A DNA stretch of 7,556 nt from Actinomycetes bacterium. GTDB lineage: Bacteria > Actinomycetota > Actinomycetes > JAJYSQ01. The notes beneath the pieces were generated by a model. That model had not been told where the DNA came from, made no database searches, and worked only from the letters and a program-made list of their open reading frames with translations. How positions within the stretch are numbered: the first letter of the stretch is position 1; each line of letters begins with the position of its first letter. Positions 1-7,556 of this stretch are shown piece after piece. A program made the translations under genes and the position numbers. The stretch covers positions 1 through 7,556 of the forward strand of contig JAJYSQ010000066.1 of NCBI GenBank assembly GCA_021793495.1, given 5' to 3'.

Positions 1-1481
<1,481 letters not shown>

Positions 1482-1482
<1 letters not shown>

Positions 1483-2576
1483 TGAGCCCCACTGAACTGG
1501 TACAGCTGAGCAACAACCTGCTGTACTCCTCGATCGCCGGCTACACGGTCGCGATGCTCGCCTACACCGTCGAGTGGTCCTTCGGCACTCGGAGCAAGAT
1601 CGGGCGGGCGGCCGCAGCCATCGGCTCCCCGGAGGTGGCGGTACGCCAGCCCGTGCCCGTGACGGCCGGTGCCAGGTCGGCCGGTGCCGGGTCGCGGGTG
1701 GGCTCCGGACCCGGGGGTGGACCGGTCGACCTCGACGGTGGTCTGCTCGGGCGACCGGTGGCCGACCGCCGGGCCGAGATGGCCGGGGGCGCGCCGCAGC
1801 GGGGAAGCCGGGCGGACAAGGTGGGACGGGCCGCGGTAGCGGTCACCATCCTCGCGTTCGTGCTGCAGCTGGCCTCGGTGGCGTTGAGCGCGGTGGCGCT
1901 GCACCGCCCGCCGTGGGGCAACATGTTCGAGTTCTCGGTCGCCGCGTCCCTGGCCATGACCGGGGCCTACCTGGGGTTGCTGACCCGCCACGACGTGCGC
2001 TGGCTCGGGCTGTTCGTGATCACCCCGGTGCTGCTGAGCCTCGGGCTGGCCGTGACCGTGCTGTACGTGCCCAACGAGCAGCTGGTGCCGGCGCTGAAGT
2101 CCTACTGGCTGGCGATCCATGTCTCGGCCGCGATGATCTCGATGGGGATCTTCACCGTGGGCGGGGCGGTGAGCTCCCTGTTCTTGGTCAAGGACCGGGC
2201 CGAACGCCGTGCCCGCACCGGTGGCCCGGGGCTGTCCGAGTTCGCCCGCCGCCTGCCCTCGGCCGACGCCCTGGACCGGCTGGCCTACCGGCTGCACGCC
2301 GCGGTGTTCCCGCTGTGGACCTTCGCGATCATCGCCGGGGCGATCTGGGCGGAGAACGCCTGGGGCAAGTACTGGAGCTGGGACCCGGTAGAGACCTGGG
2401 CGTTCATCACCTGGGTGGTGTACGCCGGGTACCTGCACGCCCGTGCCACCGCGGGGTGGAAGGGCCGACGGGCAGCGATCATCTCGTTGGTCGGCCTGTT
2501 CGCCCTGACGTTCAACTACTTCGTGATCAACATCTTCATCCCCGGGATGCACTCGTACTCCGGCCTCACCGGCTGA
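1482..2576 (+). CDS. ccsB: CcsB/CcsA (ResC) cytochrome c synthase subunit
   Basis: This is the heme-handling polytopic partner of ResB (364 aa). It belongs to the family named CcsA, CcsB or ResC in different organisms. The signature WWD-type heme motif WGKYWSWDP is at residues 294-302, followed by VETWAF. Candidate heme-ligand histidines on either side are H213 (WLAIHVSAAM) and H357 (GMHSYSG), assigned from the family pattern. PPWGNMFEF (143-151) is another family signature. Helices are visible near residues 15-33, 117-140, 152-167, 173-195, 208-235, 275-290, 303-318 and 331-353. Residues 43-115 form a Gly/Ala/Pro/Arg-rich loop between the first two helices that is low in complexity and probably cytoplasmic. 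The ATG at 1482 has a good Shine-Dalgarno sequence and overlaps the resB stop. The frame stays open back to base 33, but that upstream part is a shadow of resB. The thioredoxin-like ResA and CcdA that often accompany this pair would lie upstream, outside the window. Confidence 0.95.
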
Positions 2577-2581
2577 GCCGA

Positions 2582-2633
2582 CCGGCAGGCCACGCCAGCA
2601 AGCCACGCCGGCAGGCCACGCCAGCAAGCCACC
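2582..2633. repeat. Four tandem 13-bp units in an alternating A-B-A-B pattern
   Basis: Units are at 2582-2594, 2595-2607, 2608-2620 and 2621-2633. Unit A is CCGGCAGGCCACG and unit B is CCAGCAAGCCACG; they differ only at positions 3 and 7 (G versus A). The two A copies are identical. The second B copy ends in C instead of G. The array can also be read as two 26-bp copies matching at 25 of 26 positions, which suggests a 13-bp duplication, divergence of one copy, then duplication of the pair. It fills most of the spacer between ccsB and the UbiD-family gene. The function is unknown. Confidence 0.9.
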
Positions 2634-2648
2634 GGAGCGCCACCTCGG

Positions 2649-2654
2649 GATACT
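2649..2654 (+). promoter_or_regulatory. Possible -10 element for leaderless transcription of the UbiD-family gene
   Basis: GATACT shares four of six bases with TATAAT, including the key A at position 2 and T at position 6. It sits at -12 to -7 relative to the ATG at 2661, so transcription would begin at the A of the start codon. Leaderless genes are common in actinobacteria. The start codon has only a weak upstream GGGA as a ribosome site, which fits leaderless translation. No good -35 hexamer is seen; a 17-base spacer would place AAGCCA at 2626-2631, inside the last repeat unit. Inferred from spacing only. Confidence 0.35.
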
Positions 2655-2660
2655 GAGCAC

Positions 2661-4115
2661 ATGTTCTCCCCCGGTCACGACCTGCGCGCCTTCCTCGCCC
2701 GGCTCGAACGGGACGGCGACCTGCGCCACGTCCCGGTCCCGGTGGACCCGTACCTGGAGGTCGCCGAGATCGTCACGCGGGTCGTCCGCCAGCAGGGTCC
2801 GGCGCTGGTCTTCGACCAGGTGGTCGGCTCCGAGATGCCCCTGGTGATGAACCTGTTCGGCACGCAGTCGCGGATGGCCCGGGCCCTGGGGGTGGACCAC
2901 CTCGACGAGATCGGCACCCGGATCGCCGCGCTGATCAGCCCGGACCTGCCCAGCGGCGTCGCCGGTCTGCGCGCGGGGCTGGCGCGGGTCGCGAACCTGC
3001 GGACCGTCCCGCCGCGACGGGTCCGTCGGGCGCCCGTGCAGGAGGTGGTGCTCCGCGGTGCGGACGTCGACCTCGGGCTGCTGCCGGGGATCCAGGCCTG
3101 GCCGCAGGATGGTGGGATCTTCCTGAACCTGGGGTTGACGCACACCCGGCACCCGCAGACCGGAGCGCGCAACCTGGGCATGTACCGGCTGCAGCAGCAC
3201 GACGAGCGCACTCTCGGGCTGCACTGGCAGATCCACAAGGACTCCAATGCCCACCACGTGGTTGCCGAGCGGCTCGGGCAACGGCTGCCGGTGGCCATCG
3301 CGTTCGGCGCCCCGCCGGCGGTCACCTACGCGGCCAGCGCTCCGCTGCCCGCCGAGATCGACGAGTACCTGTTCGCGGGGTTCCTCGCCGGGCACCGGAT
3401 CGAGATGGTCGATGCGGTCACCGTGCCCCTGCAGGTCCCGGCCCAGGCGCAGGTGGTGGTGGAGGGGTGGGTCGAGCCGGGGGTACGCATCCCGGAGGGC
3501 CCGTTCGGCGACCACACCGGCTTCTACACGCCGGTCGAGCCCTTCCCCGCGGTGACCGTGGAGTGCATGACGATGGTGGCCAACCCGGTGTTCCAGTCCA
3601 TCGTCGTCGGCCGGCCGCCGGCCGAGGATGGCCCGATCGGCAAGGCGACCGAGAGGATCTTCCTGCCGCTGGTGCGGATGGCGGTCCCCGACATCGTCGA
3701 CTTGGACCTGCCGGTCGCGGGGGTGTTCCACAATGCCGCGATCGTCTCGATCGACAAGCGCTTCCCCAAGCACGCACAGAAGGTGATGAACGCGATCTGG
3801 GGCACCGGGCTGCTGTCCTTGACCAAGCTGGTCGTGGTGGTCGACGCCGACTGCGACGTCCACGACTACGCCGAGGTGGCATGGCGGGCGTTCGGCAACG
3901 TCGACTACGCGCACGACCTGCTGGCCGTCATCGGCCCCGTCGACCACCTCGACCACGCGAGCTACCAGCAGTTCTGGGGCGGCAAGGTCGGCATCGACGC
4001 CACCGCGAAGCTGCCGAGCGAGGGGTACGGGCGTGGCTGGCCCAGCATGATCGTCTCCGACCCGGCGGTGGCGACCCGCGTGCAGACACGCTGGAAGGAG
4101 TACGGGCTGTCGTGA
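2661..4115 (+). CDS. ubiD: UbiD-family prenylated-FMN decarboxylase of menaquinone biosynthesis
   Basis: This 484-aa protein is a UbiD-type carboxy-lyase, probably the SCO4490-like menaquinone decarboxylase that removes the ring carboxylate from the prenylated naphthoate intermediate of the futalosine pathway. The reaction uses prenylated FMN and a metal. Motifs visible: NLGMYRLQ with N171 and R176; IHKD with H192; DEYLFAG with E235; EGPFGDHTG with E279 and D284. By spacing these match the metal ligands (Asn, His, Glu) and the catalytic Arg-Glu-Glu/Asp set of fungal Fdc1, with Asp in the last position as in UbiD proper. All key residues are present, so the enzyme should be active. Length is normal for the family. 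It heads a three-gene cassette and its stop overlaps the prenyltransferase start by four bases (GTGA). ATG 2661 is the natural start, since DLRAFLARLERDGDL is the usual N-terminus. The substrate is inferred from context with mqnE and the prenyltransferase. Confidence 0.93.
   Translation: MFSPGHDLRAFLARLERDGDLRHVPVPVDPYLEVAEIVTRVVRQQGPALVFDQVVGSEMPLVMNLFGTQSRMARALGVDHLDEIGTRIAALISPDLPSGVAGLRAGLARVANLRTVPPRRVRRAPVQEVVLRGADVDLGLLPGIQAWPQDGGIFLNLGLTHTRHPQTGARNLGMYRLQQHDERTLGLHWQIHKDSNAHHVVAERLGQRLPVAIAFGAPPAVTYAASAPLPAEIDEYLFAGFLAGHRIEMVDAVTVPLQVPAQAQVVVEGWVEPGVRIPEGPFGDHTGFYTPVEPFPAVTVECMTMVANPVFQSIVVGRPPAEDGPIGKATERIFLPLVRMAVPDIVDLDLPVAGVFHNAAIVSIDKRFPKHAQKVMNAIWGTGLLSLTKLVVVVDADCDVHDYAEVAWRAFGNVDYAHDLLAVIGPVDHLDHASYQQFWGGKVGIDATAKLPSEGYGRGWPSMIVSDPAVATRVQTRWKEYGLS
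4093..4100 (+). promoter_or_regulatory. Ribosome binding site of the UbiA-family gene
   Basis: GGAAGGAG lies in the last codons of the decarboxylase gene, 11 bases before GTG 4112. It decides the start of the prenyltransferase, whose frame is open far upstream. Confidence 0.6.
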
Positions 4116-5029
4116 GCACCCTGACCACGCCTGCCCCCGGCCCGGTCTCCGGCGTCCTGGGCCGGGTGCGCGCCTTCCTGCGGCTGGTGGCGATCGAGCA
4201 CTCGGTGTTGGCCCTGCCGTTCGCCTACATCGCCACGCTGACGGCGATGTGGCAGCGTGACCGGCGGGTGGACTGGGTCGTGCTCGTGCTGGTGACCGTC
4301 GCCATGGTGGCCGGGCGCACCTTCGCCATGGCGGTCAACCGGATCATCGACCGCAAGATCGACGCGGTGAACCCACGCACCGCTGGGCGCGAGCTGGTCA
4401 CCGGGGTGGTCAGCCCCACGACGGCGACGGCTGGCGCGCTCGTCGCGCTGGCGGTGTTCCTCGGGGTGGCCGCAGCGTTGAACCGGCTGACCCTGGTGCT
4501 CTCGCCGCTGGCGGTGGTGCCGCTCGTGGCCTACCCGTACGCCAAACGGGTCACCTGGGCGCCGCACGCGGTGCTCGGCCTGGCCCAGGCGGTGGCCCCG
4601 GTCGGGGCGTGGATCGCGGTCACCGGCCGCTGGTCGTGGACCGCGGTCGTGCTCGGCGTGGCGGTCGGGGCCTGGATCGGGGGGTTCGACATCATCTACG
4701 CGCTGCAGGACCGACAGGTGGACGAGCGGATCGGGGTGAAGTCGCTGCCGGTGCGTTTCGGGCCGGTGGTGGCGCTACGGGTCTCGAGGGTCGTGCACCT
4801 GGTCACGGTGGTGCTTCTCGTCGCCTTCGGCCTGCTCGCCGGGCTCGGACCGGTCTGGTACGTCGTCGTGGCCGCCGCCGGGGTGGGCCTGGCGTACGAG
4901 CAGCGGCTCGTGTCGGCGACCGACCTGACCCGGGTGAATCGGGCGTTCTTCACGGTCAACGGCTGGATCGGGGTCGGGGTGTTCGTCGCCGCAGTGGTCG
5001 GGCTCGGGCTGGGCGGGCTGCGGCCGTGA
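4112..5029 (+). CDS. mqnP: UbiA-family menaquinone prenyltransferase MqnP
   Basis: This 305-aa integral membrane enzyme is expected to transfer the polyprenyl chain to the naphthoate ring in the futalosine pathway. Both UbiA-superfamily aspartate motifs that bind Mg-diphosphate are intact: NRIIDRKID (N76, D80, D84) and DIIYALQDRQVD (D193, Y196, D200, D204). About eight or nine hydrophobic helices follow one another from residue 30 to the C-terminus, with cytoplasmic loops at the two motifs. KSLPVRFG after the second motif is typical of the 4-hydroxybenzoate/menaquinone branch. The start is GTG 4112, overlapping the decarboxylase stop by four bases, with a strong Shine-Dalgarno sequence upstream. 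In-frame sequence before it (from about 3467) is a shadow of the decarboxylase gene. Its stop overlaps the ubiX GTG in the same way. The alternative, 4-hydroxybenzoate as substrate, is unlikely because actinobacteria make menaquinone rather than ubiquinone and mqnE is nearby. Confidence 0.93.
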   Translation: MSTLTTPAPGPVSGVLGRVRAFLRLVAIEHSVLALPFAYIATLTAMWQRDRRVDWVVLVLVTVAMVAGRTFAMAVNRIIDRKIDAVNPRTAGRELVTGVVSPTTATAGALVALAVFLGVAAALNRLTLVLSPLAVVPLVAYPYAKRVTWAPHAVLGLAQAVAPVGAWIAVTGRWSWTAVVLGVAVGAWIGGFDIIYALQDRQVDERIGVKSLPVRFGPVVALRVSRVVHLVTVVLLVAFGLLAGLGPVWYVVVAAAGVGLAYEQRLVSATDLTRVNRAFFTVNGWIGVGVFVAAVVGLGLGGLRP

Positions 5030-5769
5030 CCGGGCCGGGCAGCGCCACCGGATCGGGTGCGACGCAGCCGACTCCTGGACAGCGGCGTCCGTGGGTGGTC
5101 GGGGTGTCCGGGGCCAGCGGCACTCCCTATGCCGCCGCGGTGCTGCGCGGCCTGCTGGACGCGGGGGCCGACATCGATCTGGTGATCAGTCGGGCAGCCC
5201 GGCTGACGCTGCTCGACGAGACCGGGATCACCTGGTCGCAGTCGGGGTGGGCGACCTGTCTGGCGGAGTGGGTGGGCAGGAGTGCCGACGTGCTGTCGGT
5301 GCGGGTCCGGCACTGGGCTCCGGGAGACCTGGGCGCCGGACCAGCCTCCGGCTCCTACCCGACCCGGGGCATGGTGGTGGTCCCGGCGAGCACGGCGTCG
5401 GTCGCCGGGATCGCCCTGGGGCTGAGCAAGGACCTGCTGCAGCGGGCCGCGGACGTGACGATCAAGGAGGGCCGCCGACTGGTCGTGGTGCCCCGCGAGA
5501 CTCCACTGACGTCGATCACCCTCGAGCACCTGCTGAGCCTGGCGCGCGCCGGGGTGGTGGTCGCCCCGGCCAGCCCCGGCTTCTACACCGGCGCCCAGAC
5601 CGTGGCCGACCTGGTCGACTTCGTCGCCGGCAAGGTGCTCGACAACCTGGGAGTCGAGCACCAGCTGCTGCACCGTTGGTCCGGACAGCTGGGCACGTCC
5701 AGCGGGCCGAACGCCGCCGGGTCACCAGGTCACGCACGTGGTAGCGAGCGACCTGGAGGGTGGTCATGA
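5026..5769 (+). CDS. ubiX: UbiX flavin prenyltransferase (prenyl-FMN synthase)
   Basis: UbiX attaches a dimethylallyl group to FMN, giving the prenylated FMN used by the UbiD-family enzyme two genes upstream. The product is 247 aa. The flavoprotein motif GVSGASGTPYA is at 26-36 (key Ser31). Other residues matching the Pseudomonas UbiX active site by spacing are E65, K147 (TIKEGR), R157 (VPRETPL) and Y187 (PGFYTG). K203 (AGKVLDNLG) stands where an Arg is described in the Pseudomonas enzyme, a conservative change. PASTAS at 120-125 replaces the PCS form I recall from proteobacterial members. The protein has a hydrophilic N-terminal extension of about 22 residues and a Gly/Ser-rich tail of about 28 residues after HRW (216-218). 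Start GTG 5026 overlaps the mqnP stop by four bases; the site has no clear Shine-Dalgarno sequence, so coupling is likely. A later start would remove only part of the extension. Confidence 0.92.
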   Translation: MTGPGSATGSGATQPTPGQRRPWVVGVSGASGTPYAAAVLRGLLDAGADIDLVISRAARLTLLDETGITWSQSGWATCLAEWVGRSADVLSVRVRHWAPGDLGAGPASGSYPTRGMVVVPASTASVAGIALGLSKDLLQRAADVTIKEGRRLVVVPRETPLTSITLEHLLSLARAGVVVAPASPGFYTGAQTVADLVDFVAGKVLDNLGVEHQLLHRWSGQLGTSSGPNAAGSPGHARGSERPGGWS

Positions 5770-5828
5770 CGCGCGGCCCTTACCAGGACCGGCTTTGCTC
5801 GTCGATCGTTCGATGTCTGTCAGGCTGA
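5766..5828 (+). CDS. Possible 20-residue coupled peptide downstream of ubiX
   Basis: An ATG at 5766 overlaps the ubiX stop (ATGA) and is preceded at 5755-5760 by GGAGGG, five bases before the ATG, which is better than the ribosome sites of several certain genes here. The reading frame closes after 20 residues and includes two cysteines (C11 and C17) and one Tyr. It could be a leader peptide, a stub of a decayed gene, or chance. I do not recognise it. Codon use (CTT, TGT, CGA, GTT) is less G/C-biased than in the neighbouring genes, which argues against long-term selection as a coding sequence. Confidence 0.2.
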   Translation: MTRGPYQDRLCSSIVRCLSG

Positions 5829-6085
5829 GGTACCTACGACCACATGGCGACGAAGGGTGCAACAGATGTCAACGGCCAACAGACGTTGAACGAGTCCTGT
5901 TCCGCTGGCCAGCCTGGAGACGTGCCCTCCCTGGCTGCCGGCCCCGAGCCGACCGGACGTCCGGAGCCGCGTCGGCTGGACGGCGCGGGGCGCGCGCGTA
6001 CGACGGTGGTGCGCTCGACCACGTGGGAGGGTCGGTTCGGCGAGTCCGGGTCGGACCGGTCGGTCTCCGAGGCGCAGGCCGCAGG
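5770..6085. other. 316-base stretch without a recognised gene
   Basis: This is the largest gap in the window. Its first 100 bases are visibly richer in A and T than the rest of the window, as expected for a promoter region, but I find no convincing -35/-10 pair; TTGCTC at 5795 has no -10 partner at normal spacing. A small palindrome (ATCGTTCGAT, 5805-5814) is present. Two doubtful small ORFs and one hairpin are listed separately. No riboswitch, tRNA or reverse-strand gene is recognised. Confidence 0.5.
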
Positions 6086-6089
6086 GTGA
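5844..6089 (+). CDS. Possible 81-aa hypothetical protein before the dehydratase
   Basis: The frame runs from ATG 5844 to TGA 6087-6089. It is hydrophilic, with no membrane segment, signal peptide or motif that I recognise; the C-terminal half is rich in Arg, Gly, Ser and Glu. Support is limited. GAGG at 5827-5830 is a poor ribosome site, 13 bases upstream. About 65 of 81 codons end in G or C, clearly lower than the surrounding genes, and the first 27 codons are the least biased. Its stop overlaps the dehydratase GTG (GTGA), as in the true couplings upstream, but the same overlap arises by chance at mqnE with an obvious shadow frame. It may be untranslated leader or gene remnant. Confidence 0.25.
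   Translation: MATKGATDVNGQQTLNESCSAGQPGDVPSLAAGPEPTGRPEPRRLDGAGRARTTVVRSTTWEGRFGESGSDRSVSEAQAAG
5941..5991 (+). other. Imperfect GC-rich hairpin in the ubiX-dehydratase gap
   Basis: GCCCCG plus AGCCGAC (5941-5953) can pair with GTCGGCT (5971-5977) and CGGGGC (5986-5991), giving 13 pairs with an 8-base bulge on the 3' side. The loop region contains the perfect 12-base palindrome CCGGACGTCCGG (5953-5964). No T-run follows. It could be a T-less terminator or attenuator between the menaquinone cassette and the dehydratase, or chance pairing in GC-rich DNA. Confidence 0.3.
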
Positions 6090-7090
6090 GCGGGCTGGTG
6101 GGGATCGACGAGATCGAGGCGGCCGCAGAACGGTTGCGCGGGGTCGCGGTGCGTACGCCGCTGGTGGAGTGTCCGTGGGCGGTCGAGCAGCCCCGGTCGG
6201 GGTTCGACCGGGTGCCCGAGGTGCGGGTCGCGGTGAAGGCCGAGAGCCTGCAGCCGGTCGGCGCGTTCAAGATCCGCGGGGCCTACAACGCGGTCGCGCT
6301 GCTGGCTCCTGCTCGCCGGGCTGCCGGGGTGGTCACGCACTCCAGCGGCAACCACGCCCGGGCCCTGGCCTGGACCGCGCGTGAGCTGGGGATCCCCGCG
6401 GTCATCGTGATGCCCGACGTCGCTCCTGCGGTGAAGGTCGACGCGGTCCGTGCGCTGGGTGCCGAGGTGATCCTGGTGGCCCCGGACGCCCGAGAGTCCA
6501 CCGCGGCGGCGCTGGTCGCCGCGCGCGGCCTGATCCTGGTGCCGCCGTACGACGACCCCGCGGTGATCGCCGGGCAGGGCACCGTGGGGCTGGAGATCGC
6601 CGAGGACGCCCCGGACGTGGACCTGGTGCTGGTCCCGGTCTCCGGCGGCGGGCTGGTCTCCGGTGTGGCCGTGGCGGTCAAGGCTCGGTGCCCGGCGGTC
6701 CGGGTGATCGGGGTGGAACCCGCTCTGGCCGCCGATGCCCAGGCCAGCCTCCGCACCGGCCGACGGGTGGCTTGGACGGCCGACCAGACGTACCGGACGG
6801 TGGCCGACGGGCTTCGGGTGACCAGCCTGGGCCGGCTGCCCTGGGAGCACGTCCGCGCCCTGGTCGACGACATCATCACCGTCGACGAGGAGGCCATCGC
6901 CGAGGCCGTGCGTGACCTGGCGCTTCGCGCCGGGCTGGTGGCCGAGCCGTCCGGGGCCGTCGCGCTGGCCGGCTGGATCTCCGCGCGTGCCCGGCTGCCT
7001 CCGGCTCGCCGGGTGGTCGCGGTGCTCAGTGGCGCCAACGTGGACCCCACGTGGCTCGCCGGGGTCCTCACCGGGTCGCTCGGTGAGTAG
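6086..7090 (+). CDS. PLP-dependent serine/threonine dehydratase family protein
   Basis: This 334-aa fold-type II PLP enzyme would deaminate Thr or Ser to the 2-oxo acid, or act as a serine racemase or hydroxyaspartate ammonia-lyase. Seen: PLP lysine K62 in GAFKIRGAYN, SSGNHA at 86-91, phosphate-binding SGGG at 186-189, and a C-terminal SGAN at 315-318. E211, A215 and D217 (VEPALAADA) reproduce the spacing of the Mg site of mammalian serine racemase (E210, A214, D216), and S87 aligns with its re-face base S84. There is no C-terminal ACT-like domain, so it is not the Ile-regulated biosynthetic IlvA. Start GTG 6086 is chosen by similarity to family N-termini; GTG 6098, with GGTGAG upstream, is nearly as likely. 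The frame is open back to 5738, but that Arg-rich extension does not resemble the family. No link to menaquinone is known to me; its location between ubiX and mqnE may be incidental. Confidence 0.9.
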   Translation: MSGLVGIDEIEAAAERLRGVAVRTPLVECPWAVEQPRSGFDRVPEVRVAVKAESLQPVGAFKIRGAYNAVALLAPARRAAGVVTHSSGNHARALAWTARELGIPAVIVMPDVAPAVKVDAVRALGAEVILVAPDARESTAAALVAARGLILVPPYDDPAVIAGQGTVGLEIAEDAPDVDLVLVPVSGGGLVSGVAVAVKARCPAVRVIGVEPALAADAQASLRTGRRVAWTADQTYRTVADGLRVTSLGRLPWEHVRALVDDIITVDEEAIAEAVRDLALRAGLVAEPSGAVALAGWISARARLPPARRVVAVLSGANVDPTWLAGVLTGSLGE

Positions 7091-7195
7091 CGGCGTACCC
7101 TGGGACCCGGTCAGCGGGTGGTCCGCGGCACCGGGGCGAGCCTCGGATCCGGTGGCCGGTGGCGCAGCGAACACGACCGACAAGGAGATCTCACG
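7091..7195 (+). promoter_or_regulatory. Spacer before mqnE with possible -10 and hairpin
   Basis: TACCCT at 7096-7101 fits the actinobacterial -10 pattern TANNNT, but no -35 is evident. CACCGG (7129-7134) can pair with CCGGTG (7149-7154) around a 14-base loop. Either could mean that mqnE is transcribed separately from the dehydratase. Both signals are weak. Confidence 0.25.
7182..7188 (+). promoter_or_regulatory. Ribosome binding site of mqnE
   Basis: AAGGAGA lies 7 bases before GTG 7196. It is the best Shine-Dalgarno match in the window and fixes the mqnE start. Confidence 0.75.
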
Positions 7196-7556
7196 GTGAC
7201 GGGTGCTGGGCTGGTCACGGGCCTCGGGCTGGACGTCGGACGCAAGCGCGAGCTGGAGGACAAGGTCCTCGCCGGTGAGCGGCTGGACGTCACCGACGGC
7301 GTCGACCTGTATGCCAGCGACGACATGGCGTGGCTCGGGGGCCTGGCCCACGAGGTACGCACCCGCCGCCACGGTGACCGGGTGTTCTTCAACGTCAACC
7401 GCCACCTGAACCTGACGAACGTGTGCTCCGCGTCCTGCGCGTACTGCTCCTTCCAGCGCAAGCCGGGGGAGAAGGACGCCTACACGATGCGCATCGAGGA
7501 GGCCGTGGCTCTGGCCCGGGCGATGGAGCCGGACGGGATCACCGAGCTGCACATCG
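7196..7556 (+). CDS. mqnE: Aminofutalosine synthase MqnE, radical SAM (3' end outside window)
   Basis: MqnE joins the enolpyruvyl carbon unit of 3-[(1-carboxyvinyl)oxy]benzoate (the MqnA product) to the adenosyl radical from S-adenosylmethionine, giving aminofutalosine, an early committed step of the futalosine menaquinone pathway. The first 120 residues are visible, about a third of the usual length. The radical-SAM iron-sulfur motif CSASCAYC is present (C77, C81, C84), preceded by FNVNRHLNLTNVC and followed by SFQRKPGEKDAYTMRIEEA, a run I recognise as typical of actinobacterial MqnE. MqnC, the related cyclase, has a different context around its cysteines. Start GTG 7196 follows a strong ribosome site; family members begin similarly, with a short tail before LDVGRKRELEDKVLAGERL. 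The frame is open to the window end, so no defect is seen in this part. Confidence 0.93.
   Translation, partial: MTGAGLVTGLGLDVGRKRELEDKVLAGERLDVTDGVDLYASDDMAWLGGLAHEVRTRRHGDRVFFNVNRHLNLTNVCSASCAYCSFQRKPGEKDAYTMRIEEAVALARAMEPDGITELHI

Noticed and set aside
2566..2582. Short inverted repeat at the ccsB stop (CGGC-TGA-GCCG) as a terminator
   Set aside because: Only four pairs with a three-base loop and no T-run; too common in GC-rich DNA to call.
5805..5814. ATCGTTCGAT palindrome as an operator
   Set aside because: Only four-base arms and no second copy or promoter to anchor it.
6912..7199. Frame ending in a GTGA overlap with mqnE
   Set aside because: It overlaps the dehydratase in another frame and looks random. 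It shows that GTGA overlaps alone are weak evidence in this genome.
5834..7552. Reverse-strand frame of 572 codons
   Set aside because: Antisense shadow of the dehydratase and mqnE with the same biased composition and no recognisable domain.

Overview
The window is about 70% or more GC, with G/C at most third codon positions and frequent GTG starts, which points to a high-GC actinobacterium (Actinomycetota). I cannot name the genus. All convincing genes lie on the + strand. They fall into two respiratory themes: cytochrome c maturation and the futalosine route to menaquinone.

Region 1 (1-2576) holds the end of resB and a complete ccsB. These are the two membrane subunits of the System II (Ccs) cytochrome c synthase, which carries heme across the membrane and attaches it to apocytochromes. 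resB is cut by the left edge. The two genes overlap by one base.

Region 2 (2577-2660) is a short spacer with four 13-bp tandem repeat units. It is followed by a possible -10 element placed exactly for leaderless transcription of the next gene.

Region 3 (2661-5769) is a three-gene cassette with 4-base GTGA overlaps: a UbiD-family menaquinone decarboxylase, a UbiA-family prenyltransferase (MqnP) and a UbiX flavin prenyltransferase. UbiX makes the prenylated FMN that UbiD needs. MqnP and UbiD carry out late steps on the naphthoate intermediate of the futalosine pathway.

Region 4 (5770-6085) has no recognised gene. It contains two weakly supported small ORFs and a GC-rich imperfect hairpin.

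Region 5 (6086-7090) encodes a fold-type II PLP enzyme of the serine/threonine dehydratase and serine racemase family. It has no obvious role in quinone synthesis. After a 105-base gap, mqnE (aminofutalosine synthase, radical SAM) starts at 7196 and runs off the right edge. Its presence fixes the pathway as futalosine rather than classical MenFDHCEB.

Overall this is mostly ordinary core metabolism. I see no mobile element, CRISPR array, RNA gene or defence system. The points worth a second look are the repeat and promoter arrangement before the decarboxylase, the unexplained 316-base gap, and the dehydratase between ubiX and mqnE.
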